DNA of 64,000 nucleotides from Rhizobacter sp. AJA081-3 (GTDB lineage Bacteria > Pseudomonadota > Gammaproteobacteria > Burkholderiales > Burkholderiaceae_C), in the NCBI RefSeq assembly GCF_017795745.1, contig NZ_CP059067.1, positions 4,340,001 to 4,404,000 on the forward strand. The letters run 5' to 3'. Position numbers and translations under genes: made by a program. Below are positions 11,495 to 20,585 of this stretch, in pieces (positions within the stretch are counted from its first letter, which is position 1; every line of letters starts with the position of its first letter). The notes beneath the pieces are model-generated. The model was given only the letters and a program-made list of their open reading frames with translations, ran no database searches and was not told where the DNA came from.

Positions 11495-11571
11495 TGGTGG
11501 GTCTGGTTGGTCTCGAACCAACGACCCCCGCCTTATCAAGACGGTGCTCTAACCAACTGAGCTACAGACCC
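11495..11571 (-). tRNA. ileT: tRNA-Ile (GAT)
   Basis: A 77-nt cloverleaf on the minus strand beginning GGGTCTGTAGCTCAGTTGG. The anticodon loop TTGATAA gives anticodon GAT. The T-arm contains GGTTCGAGACC and CCA is encoded. The Ile-Ala order in the 16S-23S spacer is typical of Burkholderiales. Confidence 0.97.
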
Positions 11572-11675
11572 TTCACGTTCATTGCGAAGCGTGGGGTCTA
11601 CGTCGCGTCAACCAGGTGCCGAAGCACGCAGCTGGTCTGGCTCAGCCGGCTCACGCTCACACACTGTTGTTAACT

Positions 11676-11695
11676 ACAGCCGATAAGTGTGGGCG
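11676..11695 (-). repeat. Downstream half of the pre-16S processing stem
   Basis: The plus-strand 20-mer here is the exact reverse complement of 13351-13370 in the leader. The two flank 16S rRNA and would pair in the precursor to form the RNase III site. The pairing is seen directly; the processing role is known for rRNA operons. Confidence 0.85.
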
Positions 11696-11719
11696 AAAGA
11701 AATTGAGTGCTATTTTCCA

Positions 11720-13247
<1,528 letters not shown>

Positions 13248-13532
13248 GATCTTGAATGTTTGCTCAAAGAATTGAAGTGAACTTCACTTCAGTGAGCGTT
13301 TAAGGTCCAAGAGACCTCGAGTCTTGCGACTCTTGGCACTCGCCTTCAAACGCCCACACTTATCGGCTGTTAGTTTTTAAAGAGCTTGCCTTGCGGCGCT
13401 TGCTGATTTCGTTTCCGTTCTCAGCGAAGAAAGCGATTCTGACATGTTTTTCTAAACCCTGTCAAGCACTCAACTTTCTTGTCTTCGCCTCGTCGGTGTC
13501 GCGAATCAATCGCGGCGCTGTTCTCAGCGAAG
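13248..13532 (-). other. rRNA operon leader with boxA and processing stem
   Basis: This transcribed leader has no coding gene. It contains a boxA (GCTCTTTAAAAAC, minus strand, 13373-13385) for antitermination. It also holds the upstream half of the pre-16S RNase III stem at 13351-13370. Between the two promoters the 14-mer at 13520-13533 recurs exactly at 13417-13430 (GTTCTCAGCGAAGA on the plus strand), each copy 5 nt downstream of a -10 element. Confidence 0.75.
13436..13465 (-). promoter_or_regulatory. rRNA operon promoter P2 (proximal)
   Basis: On the minus strand there is a consensus -35 TTGACA (13460-13465), an 18-bp spacer and a -10-like CAGAAT (13436-13441) preceded by TG, an extended -10. 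Initiation would fall in the CTTCGCTGAGAAC segment shared with P1. The -10 matches consensus at four of six bases. Confidence 0.6.
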
Positions 13533-13538
13533 ACCGCG

Positions 13539-13566
13539 ACTATAGCATTCTTTTCGCGGCCGTCAA
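13539..13566 (-). promoter_or_regulatory. rRNA operon promoter P1 (distal), overlapping the ptsI stop
   Basis: On the minus strand there is -35 TTGACG (13561-13566), a 16-bp spacer and -10 TATAGT (13539-13544), then a GC-rich CGCGG discriminator as in stringently controlled rRNA promoters. The -35 hexamer contains the TGA stop of ptsI (13563-13565). No AT-rich UP element lies upstream because that sequence is ptsI coding DNA. Confidence 0.75.
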
Positions 13567-15353
13567 CGACCGGCTGCGGTGACACGACTGGCTCCGCCCA
13601 TCTCTGCGGAACGTGAACGCAGCTCAGGGTCGTCCGCTGCCAAGAGCTCCGGCAAGACGGCAGCGCATCGGCGAGCGTCCGTTCGCAGGATGCGCTGCTT
13701 GATGGAGGCGATCTGCGCCGGATGCATCGAGAAGCTGCGCAACCCCATGCCGAGCAGGAGTTCGGTGAACGCGGGATCCCCCGCCATCTCGCCACACACG
13801 CTCACATGCTTTCCCGCGTTGCGCGCCTGCTGGATCGTGCTGGCAATCAGCCCGAGAACCGCGGGGTGCCATGGGTCGTACAGATGCGAGACAGCCTCGT
13901 CGGCACGATCGATCGCCAAGGTGTACTGGATCAGATCGTTCGTGCCGATCGATACGAAATCGAAGTGGCGAAGGAAGATCGGCAGGACCAGTGCGGCTGC
14001 AGGCACCTCGATCATGGCGCCGATCTCCACGTCGACGAAGGGGCGCCCTGCATCGGTCAACTGCTGCTTCGCCTTGGCCAGCGCCTCCAGTGTCAGCTTG
14101 ACCTCGCCGAGATGAGCCACCATCGGGAACAGCATCCGCACCTTGCCATAGGCACTGGCTCTCAGAATGGCCCTGAGCTGCTGCCGGAACATACCCGGCT
14201 CCGAAAGGCTCCAGCGAATCGCACGCAGGCCGAGGGCGGGGTTCAGCGCGTGCTCGTGCCGCAGTTCGTTCACAGACATCCGCTCAAGCGGCTTGTCCGC
14301 GCCGATGTCGACGGTGCGTATCGTCACGGGCAAGCCGTTCATCGCTTCGACCGCGGCCCGGTAGGCTTCGAACTGCTCGTCTTCCCCAGGGAGCTCGCCC
14401 CCACGGTTCATGAACAGGAACTCGCTGCGGAACAGTCCGACCCCGAGCGCGCCTGACTCCAGCGCCGACTTCGCATCGACGGGCAACTCGATGTTCGCAA
14501 GGAGTTCGATCCGTTCGCCGTCCAGGGTGACGGCCGGCGTGTGACGCAGCCTGGACAGCCGCTCGCGTTCCAGTTCACTTTGCCGCTGGCGGAATCGGTA
14601 CTCCTCCAGCACGATCGGCGACGGATTGACGATGACGATGCCGTTGTCGCCATCGATGATCACCCAGTCGTCCTGGCGGATGATGCGGCTTGCCTCACGC
14701 GCCCCGACCACCGCCGGAATGTCCATGCTGCGAGCGACGATGGCGGTGTGCGAAGTCTTGCCACCCACGTCGGTGACGAAGCCAGTGAAGACGCTGCCCT
14801 TGAACTGCAGCATGTCGGCGGGGGCAATGTCGTTGGCGACCAGCACCAGCGGCTCCTCGCCGCCGAAGTCTCGCGCCCCCACCGCCGGAGCCGCCGCGAA
14901 CGACGCCTCCGGTCCCCGTGCGAGGGCTCGCAGCAAGCGCTCGACGACCTGTTCGAGGTCCGCCTTGCGCTCGCGCAGGTAATCGTCCTCCATCTCGTCG
15001 AACTGCCGGGCCAGAACTTCCAGTTGTGCCGACAAGGCCCACTCGGCGTTGTAGTGCCGTTCGTGGATCCACTGTTTCGTGGCGCCGGTCAGTGAATCGT
15101 CGTGCAGCAGCATGAGGTGCACGTCCAGCAGCGCCGCCAGTTCGCCGGGCGCCTCGGCTGGCAGGTCGCGCTTGAGCAGGCTGAGTTCGCCGGCCACGGC
15201 GTCGCGTGCGACGCGCAGCCTCGCCACTTCGCCGTCGACCCGGGCTTCGTCGACGAAGTAGTGTGCAACGTCGATGCGACTGGAGGCGACCAGCACTGCG
15301 CGGCCGATGGCCACCCCGCGGGAAACGGGAAGTCCGAACACCTGGAAGCTCAT
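13563..15353 (-). CDS. ptsI: Phosphoenolpyruvate-protein phosphotransferase (PTS enzyme I)
   Basis: Enzyme I takes phosphate from PEP and passes it to HPr in the cytoplasm. The 596-residue protein has full family length. The phosphorylated histidine is His202 in GGKTSHTAIVARS. The C-terminal PEP-binding barrel shows RSEFLFM, SIGTNDLIQYTLAIDRAD and the active-site cysteine region SVCGEMAGDP. It is last in EIIA-HPr-EI, 69 bp after ptsH. With only a mannose-type EIIA nearby and no EIIB/EIIC, the relay is probably regulatory rather than for sugar uptake. Its stop codon lies inside the rRNA promoter. Confidence 0.96.
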   Translation of the reverse strand: MSFQVFGLPVSRGVAIGRAVLVASSRIDVAHYFVDEARVDGEVARLRVARDAVAGELSLLKRDLPAEAPGELAALLDVHLMLLHDDSLTGATKQWIHERHYNAEWALSAQLEVLARQFDEMEDDYLRERKADLEQVVERLLRALARGPEASFAAAPAVGARDFGGEEPLVLVANDIAPADMLQFKGSVFTGFVTDVGGKTSHTAIVARSMDIPAVVGAREASRIIRQDDWVIIDGDNGIVIVNPSPIVLEEYRFRQRQSELERERLSRLRHTPAVTLDGERIELLANIELPVDAKSALESGALGVGLFRSEFLFMNRGGELPGEDEQFEAYRAAVEAMNGLPVTIRTVDIGADKPLERMSVNELRHEHALNPALGLRAIRWSLSEPGMFRQQLRAILRASAYGKVRMLFPMVAHLGEVKLTLEALAKAKQQLTDAGRPFVDVEIGAMIEVPAAALVLPIFLRHFDFVSIGTNDLIQYTLAIDRADEAVSHLYDPWHPAVLGLIASTIQQARNAGKHVSVCGEMAGDPAFTELLLGMGLRSFSMHPAQIASIKQRILRTDARRCAAVLPELLAADDPELRSRSAEMGGASRVTAAGR

Positions 15354-15422
15354 GCGAGCATCCTAGCGGCTCGCGAAGTCGTCGCCCATCGGTACTTCTT
15401 ACAGGCGATCGACCGAGAGTCC

Positions 15423-15692
15423 CTACTGCCCTTCGCCGAACTTGTCGTTGATCAACGCCGTGAGCGCGTCGGCAGCTTCCTGCTCGTCGGCGCCCGTCGT
15501 TTCGATCTCGACATCGCTGCCCATGCCGGCGGCCAGCATCATCACGCCCATGATGCTCTTGGCATTGACGCGCCGGCCACTGCGGCTCATGAAGACATCG
15601 CTCTTGAAGCTGCCGGCAAGCTTCGTCAGCTTGGCCGAGGCGCGGGCGTGAAGGCCCAGCTTATTGCTGATGGTGACGGTGGTCTTGATCAT
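15423..15692 (-). CDS. ptsH: Phosphocarrier protein HPr
   Basis: An 89-residue HPr that shuttles phosphate from enzyme I to EIIA. The phosphorylated His15 lies in KLGLHARAS, and Ser46 in NAKSIMGVMML is the site used by HPr kinase where present. The ATG at 15692 gives the standard HPr length; the frame stays open upstream but that extension is not HPr-like. The first 32 bp overlap the 3' end of the EIIA gene in another frame, which suggests translational coupling. Confidence 0.96.
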   Translation of the reverse strand: MIKTTVTISNKLGLHARASAKLTKLAGSFKSDVFMSRSGRRVNAKSIMGVMMLAAGMGSDVEIETTGADEQEAADALTALINDKFGEGQ

Positions 15693-16110
15693 TTCCGCCG
15701 GGTTTGAATGTCTGGTTCTGCGGCCTGGAAGTAGCCACCTGCATGATGCCCTGGGCCGCGCCGGCGACGGCTCGCGCCACCAAGGCGTCCAGCGATTCAT
15801 CGGCATAGCACAGCGAGCGCCAGAGCATGGGCACGTTGACGCCAGCGATCACCTTGACTTGCACACCATCGGCCAGGCGCTGCGCGACATTGCAGGGCGT
15901 CGCCCCGAACACGTCGGTGAAGATGAGCGCCTCCGGTCGCCGGATCTTCGCCAGCATTTCGCGCGCCTGCTGCTCGATCTGCTCCACCGTCATGTCGGGA
16001 AGAACGTCGAAGGCCTCGAGGCGATGCGCACAATCCGGGAACGCATGTGTGGCCACCGCCTTCAGCGAGGAGGCCAGCGGCGCGTGGGCAATGATCAGCA
16101 ATCCGGGCAT
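15661..16110 (-). CDS. PTS mannose/fructose-type EIIA domain protein
   Basis: A 149-residue single-domain EIIA of the mannose family, beginning MPGLLIIAHAPLASSL with the phosphorylatable His9. The FTDVFGATPCNVAQRL and VNVPMLWRSLCY regions are typical of the fold. Such stand-alone EIIA proteins in Betaproteobacteria accept phosphate from HPr and are thought to act in regulation. The C-terminal tail (about residues 130-149) is polar and read through the start of ptsH. It begins 21 bp after the MFS gene stop on the same strand. Confidence 0.9.
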   Translation of the reverse strand: MPGLLIIAHAPLASSLKAVATHAFPDCAHRLEAFDVLPDMTVEQIEQQAREMLAKIRRPEALIFTDVFGATPCNVAQRLADGVQVKVIAGVNVPMLWRSLCYADESLDALVARAVAGAAQGIMQVATSRPQNQTFKPGGNDQDHRHHQQ

Positions 16111-16131
16111 AGGTCGGAAATTATCGGCAAC

Positions 16132-17358
16132 TCAAGCCTGTTCGACGGGCAAGGCGCCCACCGATGCGTCGTCGTACCGCAAAAACCACAGGTAGGCGCA
16201 GATTGAACATGCTGCGAACAACGCCATTGCCACCCGAAAGGCCGACAGGGTCGATCCTCCCAGGCGCATGAAGGTGTCGATGGCGATCCCGAGCCCCCAC
16301 TGCAGCGTGAAGATTCCCCCGAAGATCACCAAGTTGTAAGCCGACAGCGCCCGACCGGCCTGCTCCGCCGGTGACGCCTGCCCCACGGCCGGTTGAGACA
16401 GCGACAGCACCGAACTGCTCACGCAGAACAGCGTCCAGGCCCAGGCCGTCGCACGTTCGCCCAGGCCGATGGTGAGCAACAGGAATATGAGGCTCACGGG
16501 AACGCCCCAGGTCACCAGGCGCTGGGCACTCCAGCCCGCCCGGTAGAGCCTGGGAACGAACAGCCCCCAGGCGAGGAAGGCCAGGAGCATCGAAAGGTTG
16601 ATGGCGAACAGCCCCGCAGCCGCCTGCGCAGGCGTCCATCCGCAGACTTGCACCAACCAGGGCCCGGCCCACAGCGACTGCACGGCGATCATCCCGCCGT
16701 AGTGGAAGAAGGCCAGCGGCGCGAAGCGCAGAAAGGTTCGCTGCCGCCAGATGGCGGCGTAGCCCGTGGTTCGCGAAGCCGGGAAGCGGCGGCTGTCGTC
16801 CGCGGGGACACAGACGAAGATCGCGGCCATCGACAGAGCCAGCAGGAAGCCGATCAGCCAGAAGAGCCCGCGCCAGCCCAGGACGGGCAGCATCCATTGC
16901 ACGGGCAAGGTCGACGCCACCATGCCGAGAGACCCGCTCATCAGCATCCACGAATTCGCCCGCAATTGTTCCTGCGGCCCGAAGCTGCGCCGAAAGGCCG
17001 TCAAGGGCGCCATCAGGCAGGCGCTCACACCGACGCCGATCAGCGCCCGGGCCAGAGTCAGGGCCACGAAGTGCTGAGCCATCGCGAAGGCAGCGCAACC
17101 CAGCACCGCCACACCGAGCAGCGCGAGCAGCACGCGGCGCGGGCCATGGCGGTCCAGCGCGCTGCCCAGCGGCAATTGCATCGCGGCGAAACCCAGGAAA
17201 TAGGCCCCCGCCAGCAGGCCCAGATCGCCCGAACTCAAGCCCAGTTCGGTGCTCAATGCCGGCGCCAGCGTCGCCGTGACGGCCCTCACCAGAGTCGAGA
17301 AGAAGTAGGCGAGGGCGAAACTGAGGAAGACAGGTACCGCCGAACGCAGCGGCATCAT
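16132..17358 (-). CDS. MFS transporter
   Basis: A 408-residue major facilitator superfamily protein with about 12 hydrophobic segments. The loop 2-3 signature is present as LGSALDRHGPRRVLL, and the N-terminal half aligns with the nitrate/anion and CynX-like branches. The substrate is unknown. Two consecutive ATGs (17358 and 17355) are available. The first makes an ATGA overlap with the stop of the upstream lipoprotein gene, so the two are probably cotranscribed. It lies upstream of the PTS genes with only 21 bp between, so read-through into them is likely. Confidence 0.85.
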   Translation of the reverse strand: MMPLRSAVPVFLSFALAYFFSTLVRAVTATLAPALSTELGLSSGDLGLLAGAYFLGFAAMQLPLGSALDRHGPRRVLLALLGVAVLGCAAFAMAQHFVALTLARALIGVGVSACLMAPLTAFRRSFGPQEQLRANSWMLMSGSLGMVASTLPVQWMLPVLGWRGLFWLIGFLLALSMAAIFVCVPADDSRRFPASRTTGYAAIWRQRTFLRFAPLAFFHYGGMIAVQSLWAGPWLVQVCGWTPAQAAAGLFAINLSMLLAFLAWGLFVPRLYRAGWSAQRLVTWGVPVSLIFLLLTIGLGERATAWAWTLFCVSSSVLSLSQPAVGQASPAEQAGRALSAYNLVIFGGIFTLQWGLGIAIDTFMRLGGSTLSAFRVAMALFAACSICAYLWFLRYDDASVGALPVEQA

Positions 17359-17879
17359 GAAGGCAGGCGCAATCCAGCGAAGAAGGTGTCGGCCGCCTCG
17401 GCGGGCACCTTCTTGCCCAGCACGGTGGCCTGGTAGACACGCAGGCCCTTGGCGAAGAAGGCCGCCTGCTCCTGCAGGTTTGTGCCGTTCGCTTGAGTCG
17501 CTTCCAGCCGCAGGCGCGCCGCGTTCGGGTTCGGAGTCATGCCGGGCACGGCCAACTCGACTCGGTCGGGGCGCGCCGCGCCAAGGTTCGACGTGGCCAG
17601 GGCTCGCAGCTCCGCCAGCGTCGCGCTGACCTGCCCTGGGTCCGCCAGGTCGGCGAAGCTCAGCGCGAAGTTCACGTCGCCCGCGCTGCACACGAGCATC
17701 TCCATCCGAACCGTCTGTCCCGCCAGGGCGACGCTGCGCGAATGGCGATCAGGCTTGCACGGGAAGGTGGCGACGATACCGCTGCCCTCGGCCTGGAACT
17801 CGCGCCAGTCGAGCGATGGCGCGCAGGCCCACAGGGTGGCGGCCAGCGCGGTGGCCAGCGGAAGGCGGAATCTGTCCAT
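17355..17879 (-). CDS. Small lipoprotein, function unknown
   Basis: A 174-residue protein with a short N-terminal hydrophobic segment ending LWAC, a plausible lipobox with lipidated Cys19. It would be a periplasm-facing lipoprotein. The mature part is a compact domain containing EGSGIVATFPCKPDR and LGKKVPAEAADTFFAGLR. I do not recognise a named family. It is translationally coupled to the MFS gene through a 4-bp overlap and divergent from the CoA-transferase gene (42-bp gap). Confidence 0.7.
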   Translation of the reverse strand: MDRFRLPLATALAATLWACAPSLDWREFQAEGSGIVATFPCKPDRHSRSVALAGQTVRMEMLVCSAGDVNFALSFADLADPGQVSATLAELRALATSNLGAARPDRVELAVPGMTPNPNAARLRLEATQANGTNLQEQAAFFAKGLRVYQATVLGKKVPAEAADTFFAGLRLPS

Positions 17880-17921
17880 CGGAAGGCATTATCCCGGGCT
17901 GCCTGCAGCCACAATTCGCGC

Positions 17922-19187
17922 ATGAACGACGCCTCTTTGCCCAGCGCGCCCTTGGCCGGCGTGCGTGTGCTGGACTTGTCCCGCGTACTCGCCGGCCCCT
18001 GGTGCACGCAGACACTCGCCGATCTGGGCGCCGACGTCGTCAAGATCGAGCGGCCGATGCGCGACGGCGCCGGCGGCGACGACACACGCGGCTGGGGCCC
18101 GCCCTTCCTGCGCGACCGGCACGGCCACGACACCGCCGAATCCGCCTACTACCTCGGCGCCAACCGCAACAAGCGCTCGGTGACCGTCGACATCGCCCAG
18201 CCTGCCGGCCAGGCACTGATCCGTCGGCTAGTCGAGCGCAGCGATGTCTTCGTCGAGAACTTCAAGGTCGGCGACATGGCACGCTATGGCCTGGACAGTG
18301 CCAGCCTGCTCGCGCTCAACCCGCGCCTGGTCTACTGCTCGATCACCGGCTTCGGCCAGACAGGCCCCTACCGCGACCGCGCCGGCTACGACTACGCCGT
18401 TCAGGGCATGGGTGGGCTGATGAGCGTGACCGGGCCGTCGCGCCAGGAGATCGCCGACGATGCGCCGGGCGGCGGGCCGCAGAAGGTGGGCGTGGCAGTG
18501 GCCGATCTCTTCACGGGCATGTACGCCACCACGGCGATCCTGGCCGCGCTGCGCCATCGAGATGCCACCGGCCTGGGCCAGGCGATCGACATGGCGCTGC
18601 TCGACACGCAGGTGGCCATGCTGGCCAATCTTGGCGCCAACTACCTGGCCACCGGCGTGGCGCCGCAACGTGCCGGCAACGCCCACCAGAACATCGTGCC
18701 CTACCAGGTGTTCGAAGTGTCCGATGGCCACATGATCCTGGCAGTGGGCAACGACGGGCAGTTCGCCAGGTTCTGCGAGGTGGCCGGCCGGCCCGAACTT
18801 GCAGGCGACCCGCGCTTCTGCCGAAACGCCGACCGGGTGCGAAACCGCGCCGTGCTGGTCCCGATGCTCGCAGAGATCATGCGCCGGCGGCGCAAGTCGG
18901 ACTGGCTCGAGTCGCTCGAGGCAGCGAAGGTGCCGTGCGGCCCGATCAACGACCTGGCCGAAGTGTTCGCCGATCCCCAGGTGCAGGCCCGCGGCATGAC
19001 GGTGTCCTCTCCCCACCCTCTGGCCGACGACCTTCGGCTCGTGGCCAGCCCGATGAAGTTCTCGAAGACCCCTGTGCAGTACCGGCGCCCGCCGCCGCTG
19101 CTGGGCGAACACACCGACGAAGTGCTGCGGGAGTTGGGGCTCAACGCAGGCGAAGTCGCTGCCTTGCGATCCTCGGACGTGGTCTGA
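17922..19187 (+). CDS. CaiB/BaiF (class III) CoA-transferase
   Basis: A 421-residue cytoplasmic CoA-transferase. The N-terminus LAGVRVLDLSRVLAGPWCTQ and KIERP are family signatures. The catalytic aspartate, which forms a mixed anhydride with the acyl group, is Asp157 in AGYDYAVQGMGGLMSVTG. The C-terminal small domain ends with LGEHTDEVLRELG. The acyl donor and acceptor cannot be read; neighbours (lipoprotein, pseudo-kinase) give no pathway hint. The ATG at 17922 fixes the start at the family N-terminus; the frame extends upstream only by chance. Confidence 0.92.
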   Translation: MNDASLPSAPLAGVRVLDLSRVLAGPWCTQTLADLGADVVKIERPMRDGAGGDDTRGWGPPFLRDRHGHDTAESAYYLGANRNKRSVTVDIAQPAGQALIRRLVERSDVFVENFKVGDMARYGLDSASLLALNPRLVYCSITGFGQTGPYRDRAGYDYAVQGMGGLMSVTGPSRQEIADDAPGGGPQKVGVAVADLFTGMYATTAILAALRHRDATGLGQAIDMALLDTQVAMLANLGANYLATGVAPQRAGNAHQNIVPYQVFEVSDGHMILAVGNDGQFARFCEVAGRPELAGDPRFCRNADRVRNRAVLVPMLAEIMRRRRKSDWLESLEAAKVPCGPINDLAEVFADPQVQARGMTVSSPHPLADDLRLVASPMKFSKTPVQYRRPPPLLGEHTDEVLRELGLNAGEVAALRSSDVV

Positions 19188-19209
19188 ACGAGCCCGGCTC
19201 CACCCGAGA

Positions 19210-19224
19210 GTCACAGTTTGTGAC
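19210..19224. promoter_or_regulatory. Dyad GTCACA-GTT-TGTGAC, possible operator
   Basis: A perfect 6-bp inverted repeat with a 3-bp centre lies 22 bp after the CoA-transferase stop, in the gap before the pseudo-kinase gene. Its half-site TGTGAC recalls CRP/FNR-type sites but the spacing differs. Function is inferred only from symmetry and position. Confidence 0.35.
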
Positions 19225-19293
19225 ATCTGCACCCCCTGGGACAGATGGAAAACGCCGGGCACATCTGGCGCCCTGCCATCCCCGGCGCGACAC

Positions 19294-19309
19294 TGTGATC
19301 CACATCACG
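19294..19309. promoter_or_regulatory. CRP-like site TGTGA-N6-TCACG
   Basis: TGTGATCCACATCACG matches the CRP consensus TGTGA-N6-TCACA at nine of ten positions. It lies about 90 bp upstream of the chosen start of the pseudo-kinase gene. A CRP/Vfr-type regulator could bind here; the sequence alone does not prove it. Confidence 0.4.
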
Positions 19310-19400
19310 GCGCGTGAGTGATCGCTTCTCCGGCACGCAGGCTCCAGCAGAGGGCACAGTAGCCGCACCTCGCCGCGCCGATGAGCAAGGACAACACGGC

Positions 19401-20555
19401 ATGGACATGTCAGACCTCGAACGAAAGAACGGCGGGCAGGGCCGTTCGCATCCGGCGCCTCCGGCCGACGATTCCGAATCCACGCAGCGCTGGCAACAGC
19501 TGGTGCTGGAGATCGGTGCGGCCACGGCCGCCCCTCTGTCGGCCGCGCTGGAGCGCATCCATGCACTGATCACCAGCGGCAAGATCGATCGTGCCGGGCT
19601 GCGCGCCCTGCGCGACGAGGTCGAGATGGCACGCCAGGCCGGCATGATCGGCCAGCAGATCTCACGCTTCGCCTCGGGGCGCTTGCGCCAGTCGCACGAA
19701 CGGCTGCAGCTCGCCGATACGCTCAAGGGCGTGCTCTCGCACCGGCATCGCGAGACACAGGCGCGCGGTATCGTGCTCAAGCCGACGCTCAAGCCGGCGG
19801 AGGTCATCGTCGATGCGTCGCTGCTGTTCAGCCTGCTCAACGCCGTGCTCGACTGGGCGCTGGGCCATGCACGCTCGAACATCGAATTCCGCATCGAGAT
19901 GAAGGCCTGGCCAGCGCACGCGCAACTCGTGTGCCGCTTTGCCCATCGTCCGGCGGACCTGGCCCCCACGGCGGACGCGGCACCAGACCCGTCGACGCTG
20001 GAGTCGCTGAGCTGGCGACTTCTCGAGCAGACGGCCTGGACCATGGGTCTGCCGATCCACCGCCAGGACGACGCCACCCAGACCACGCTGACGATCGAGT
20101 TCCCGCGGACCGCCAACGACGAGATCTCCGGTGTCAGCACGATGGAGATCGATGAAGGTTTTGCGCCCTCGTCCAATTCAAAGCCGCTGGCCGGCAGCCA
20201 CGTACTGGTGGTTGCCTCGCGCCGCGAAGTGCGCGTGCAGATTCGCGATGCGCTGCGCAACATGGGACTGATCATCGACTTCGTGAACTCGGTGGACGAG
20301 GCCAGCGAGTTCTGCCGCGAAGGCCTGCCGCACGCGATCGTCATCGAGTCGATCCAGCGGGGCGAGAAGTTCGCTCATCTGCGCGAGGAGATCAGTGCCG
20401 AGGTGCCCGACTTCGTCTTCATCGAGATCATCGAGGAAGGCAACACCTTCGAGATGTCGGGCTTCAGCGGCTCGAACGTGGCCCGTGTCGGCCGCGACGT
20501 GATCGACAGTTCGCTGCCGTCGGCGCTGATGTTCGAGCTGTCGAAAGGCCTCTAG
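19401..20555 (+). CDS. Degenerate histidine kinase-like plus receiver-like protein
   Basis: A 384-residue soluble protein. Residues about 30-260 follow the order of a histidine kinase: a helical pair, then an ATPase-like fold with LLNAVLDWALGHA where the N-box should be, and QTTLTIEFP at its end. The helical part shows no evident phospho-histidine motif and there is no DxGxG box. Residues about 265-384 resemble a receiver domain (HVLVVASRREVRVQIRDALRNMG) but the acidic pair is replaced by Ala-Ser and the phospho-acceptor region reads IVIES. It is probably a non-catalytic scaffold or sensor. I prefer the ATG at 19401 because AAGGA lies just upstream; a GTG at 19314 is possible. Confidence 0.65.
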   Translation: MDMSDLERKNGGQGRSHPAPPADDSESTQRWQQLVLEIGAATAAPLSAALERIHALITSGKIDRAGLRALRDEVEMARQAGMIGQQISRFASGRLRQSHERLQLADTLKGVLSHRHRETQARGIVLKPTLKPAEVIVDASLLFSLLNAVLDWALGHARSNIEFRIEMKAWPAHAQLVCRFAHRPADLAPTADAAPDPSTLESLSWRLLEQTAWTMGLPIHRQDDATQTTLTIEFPRTANDEISGVSTMEIDEGFAPSSNSKPLAGSHVLVVASRREVRVQIRDALRNMGLIIDFVNSVDEASEFCREGLPHAIVIESIQRGEKFAHLREEISAEVPDFVFIEIIEEGNTFEMSGFSGSNVARVGRDVIDSSLPSALMFELSKGL

Positions 20556-20561
20556 GCGACC

Positions 20562-20577
20562 GGGCGCCTTCGCGCCC
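20562..20577. terminator. GC hairpin between convergent genes
   Basis: GGGCGC-CTTC-GCGCCC forms a perfect 6-bp stem in the 30-bp gap between the convergent stops at 20555 and 20586. It may serve as a bidirectional terminator, but no T-tract follows on either strand. Confidence 0.4.
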
Positions 20578-20585
20578 TGCCCGCC

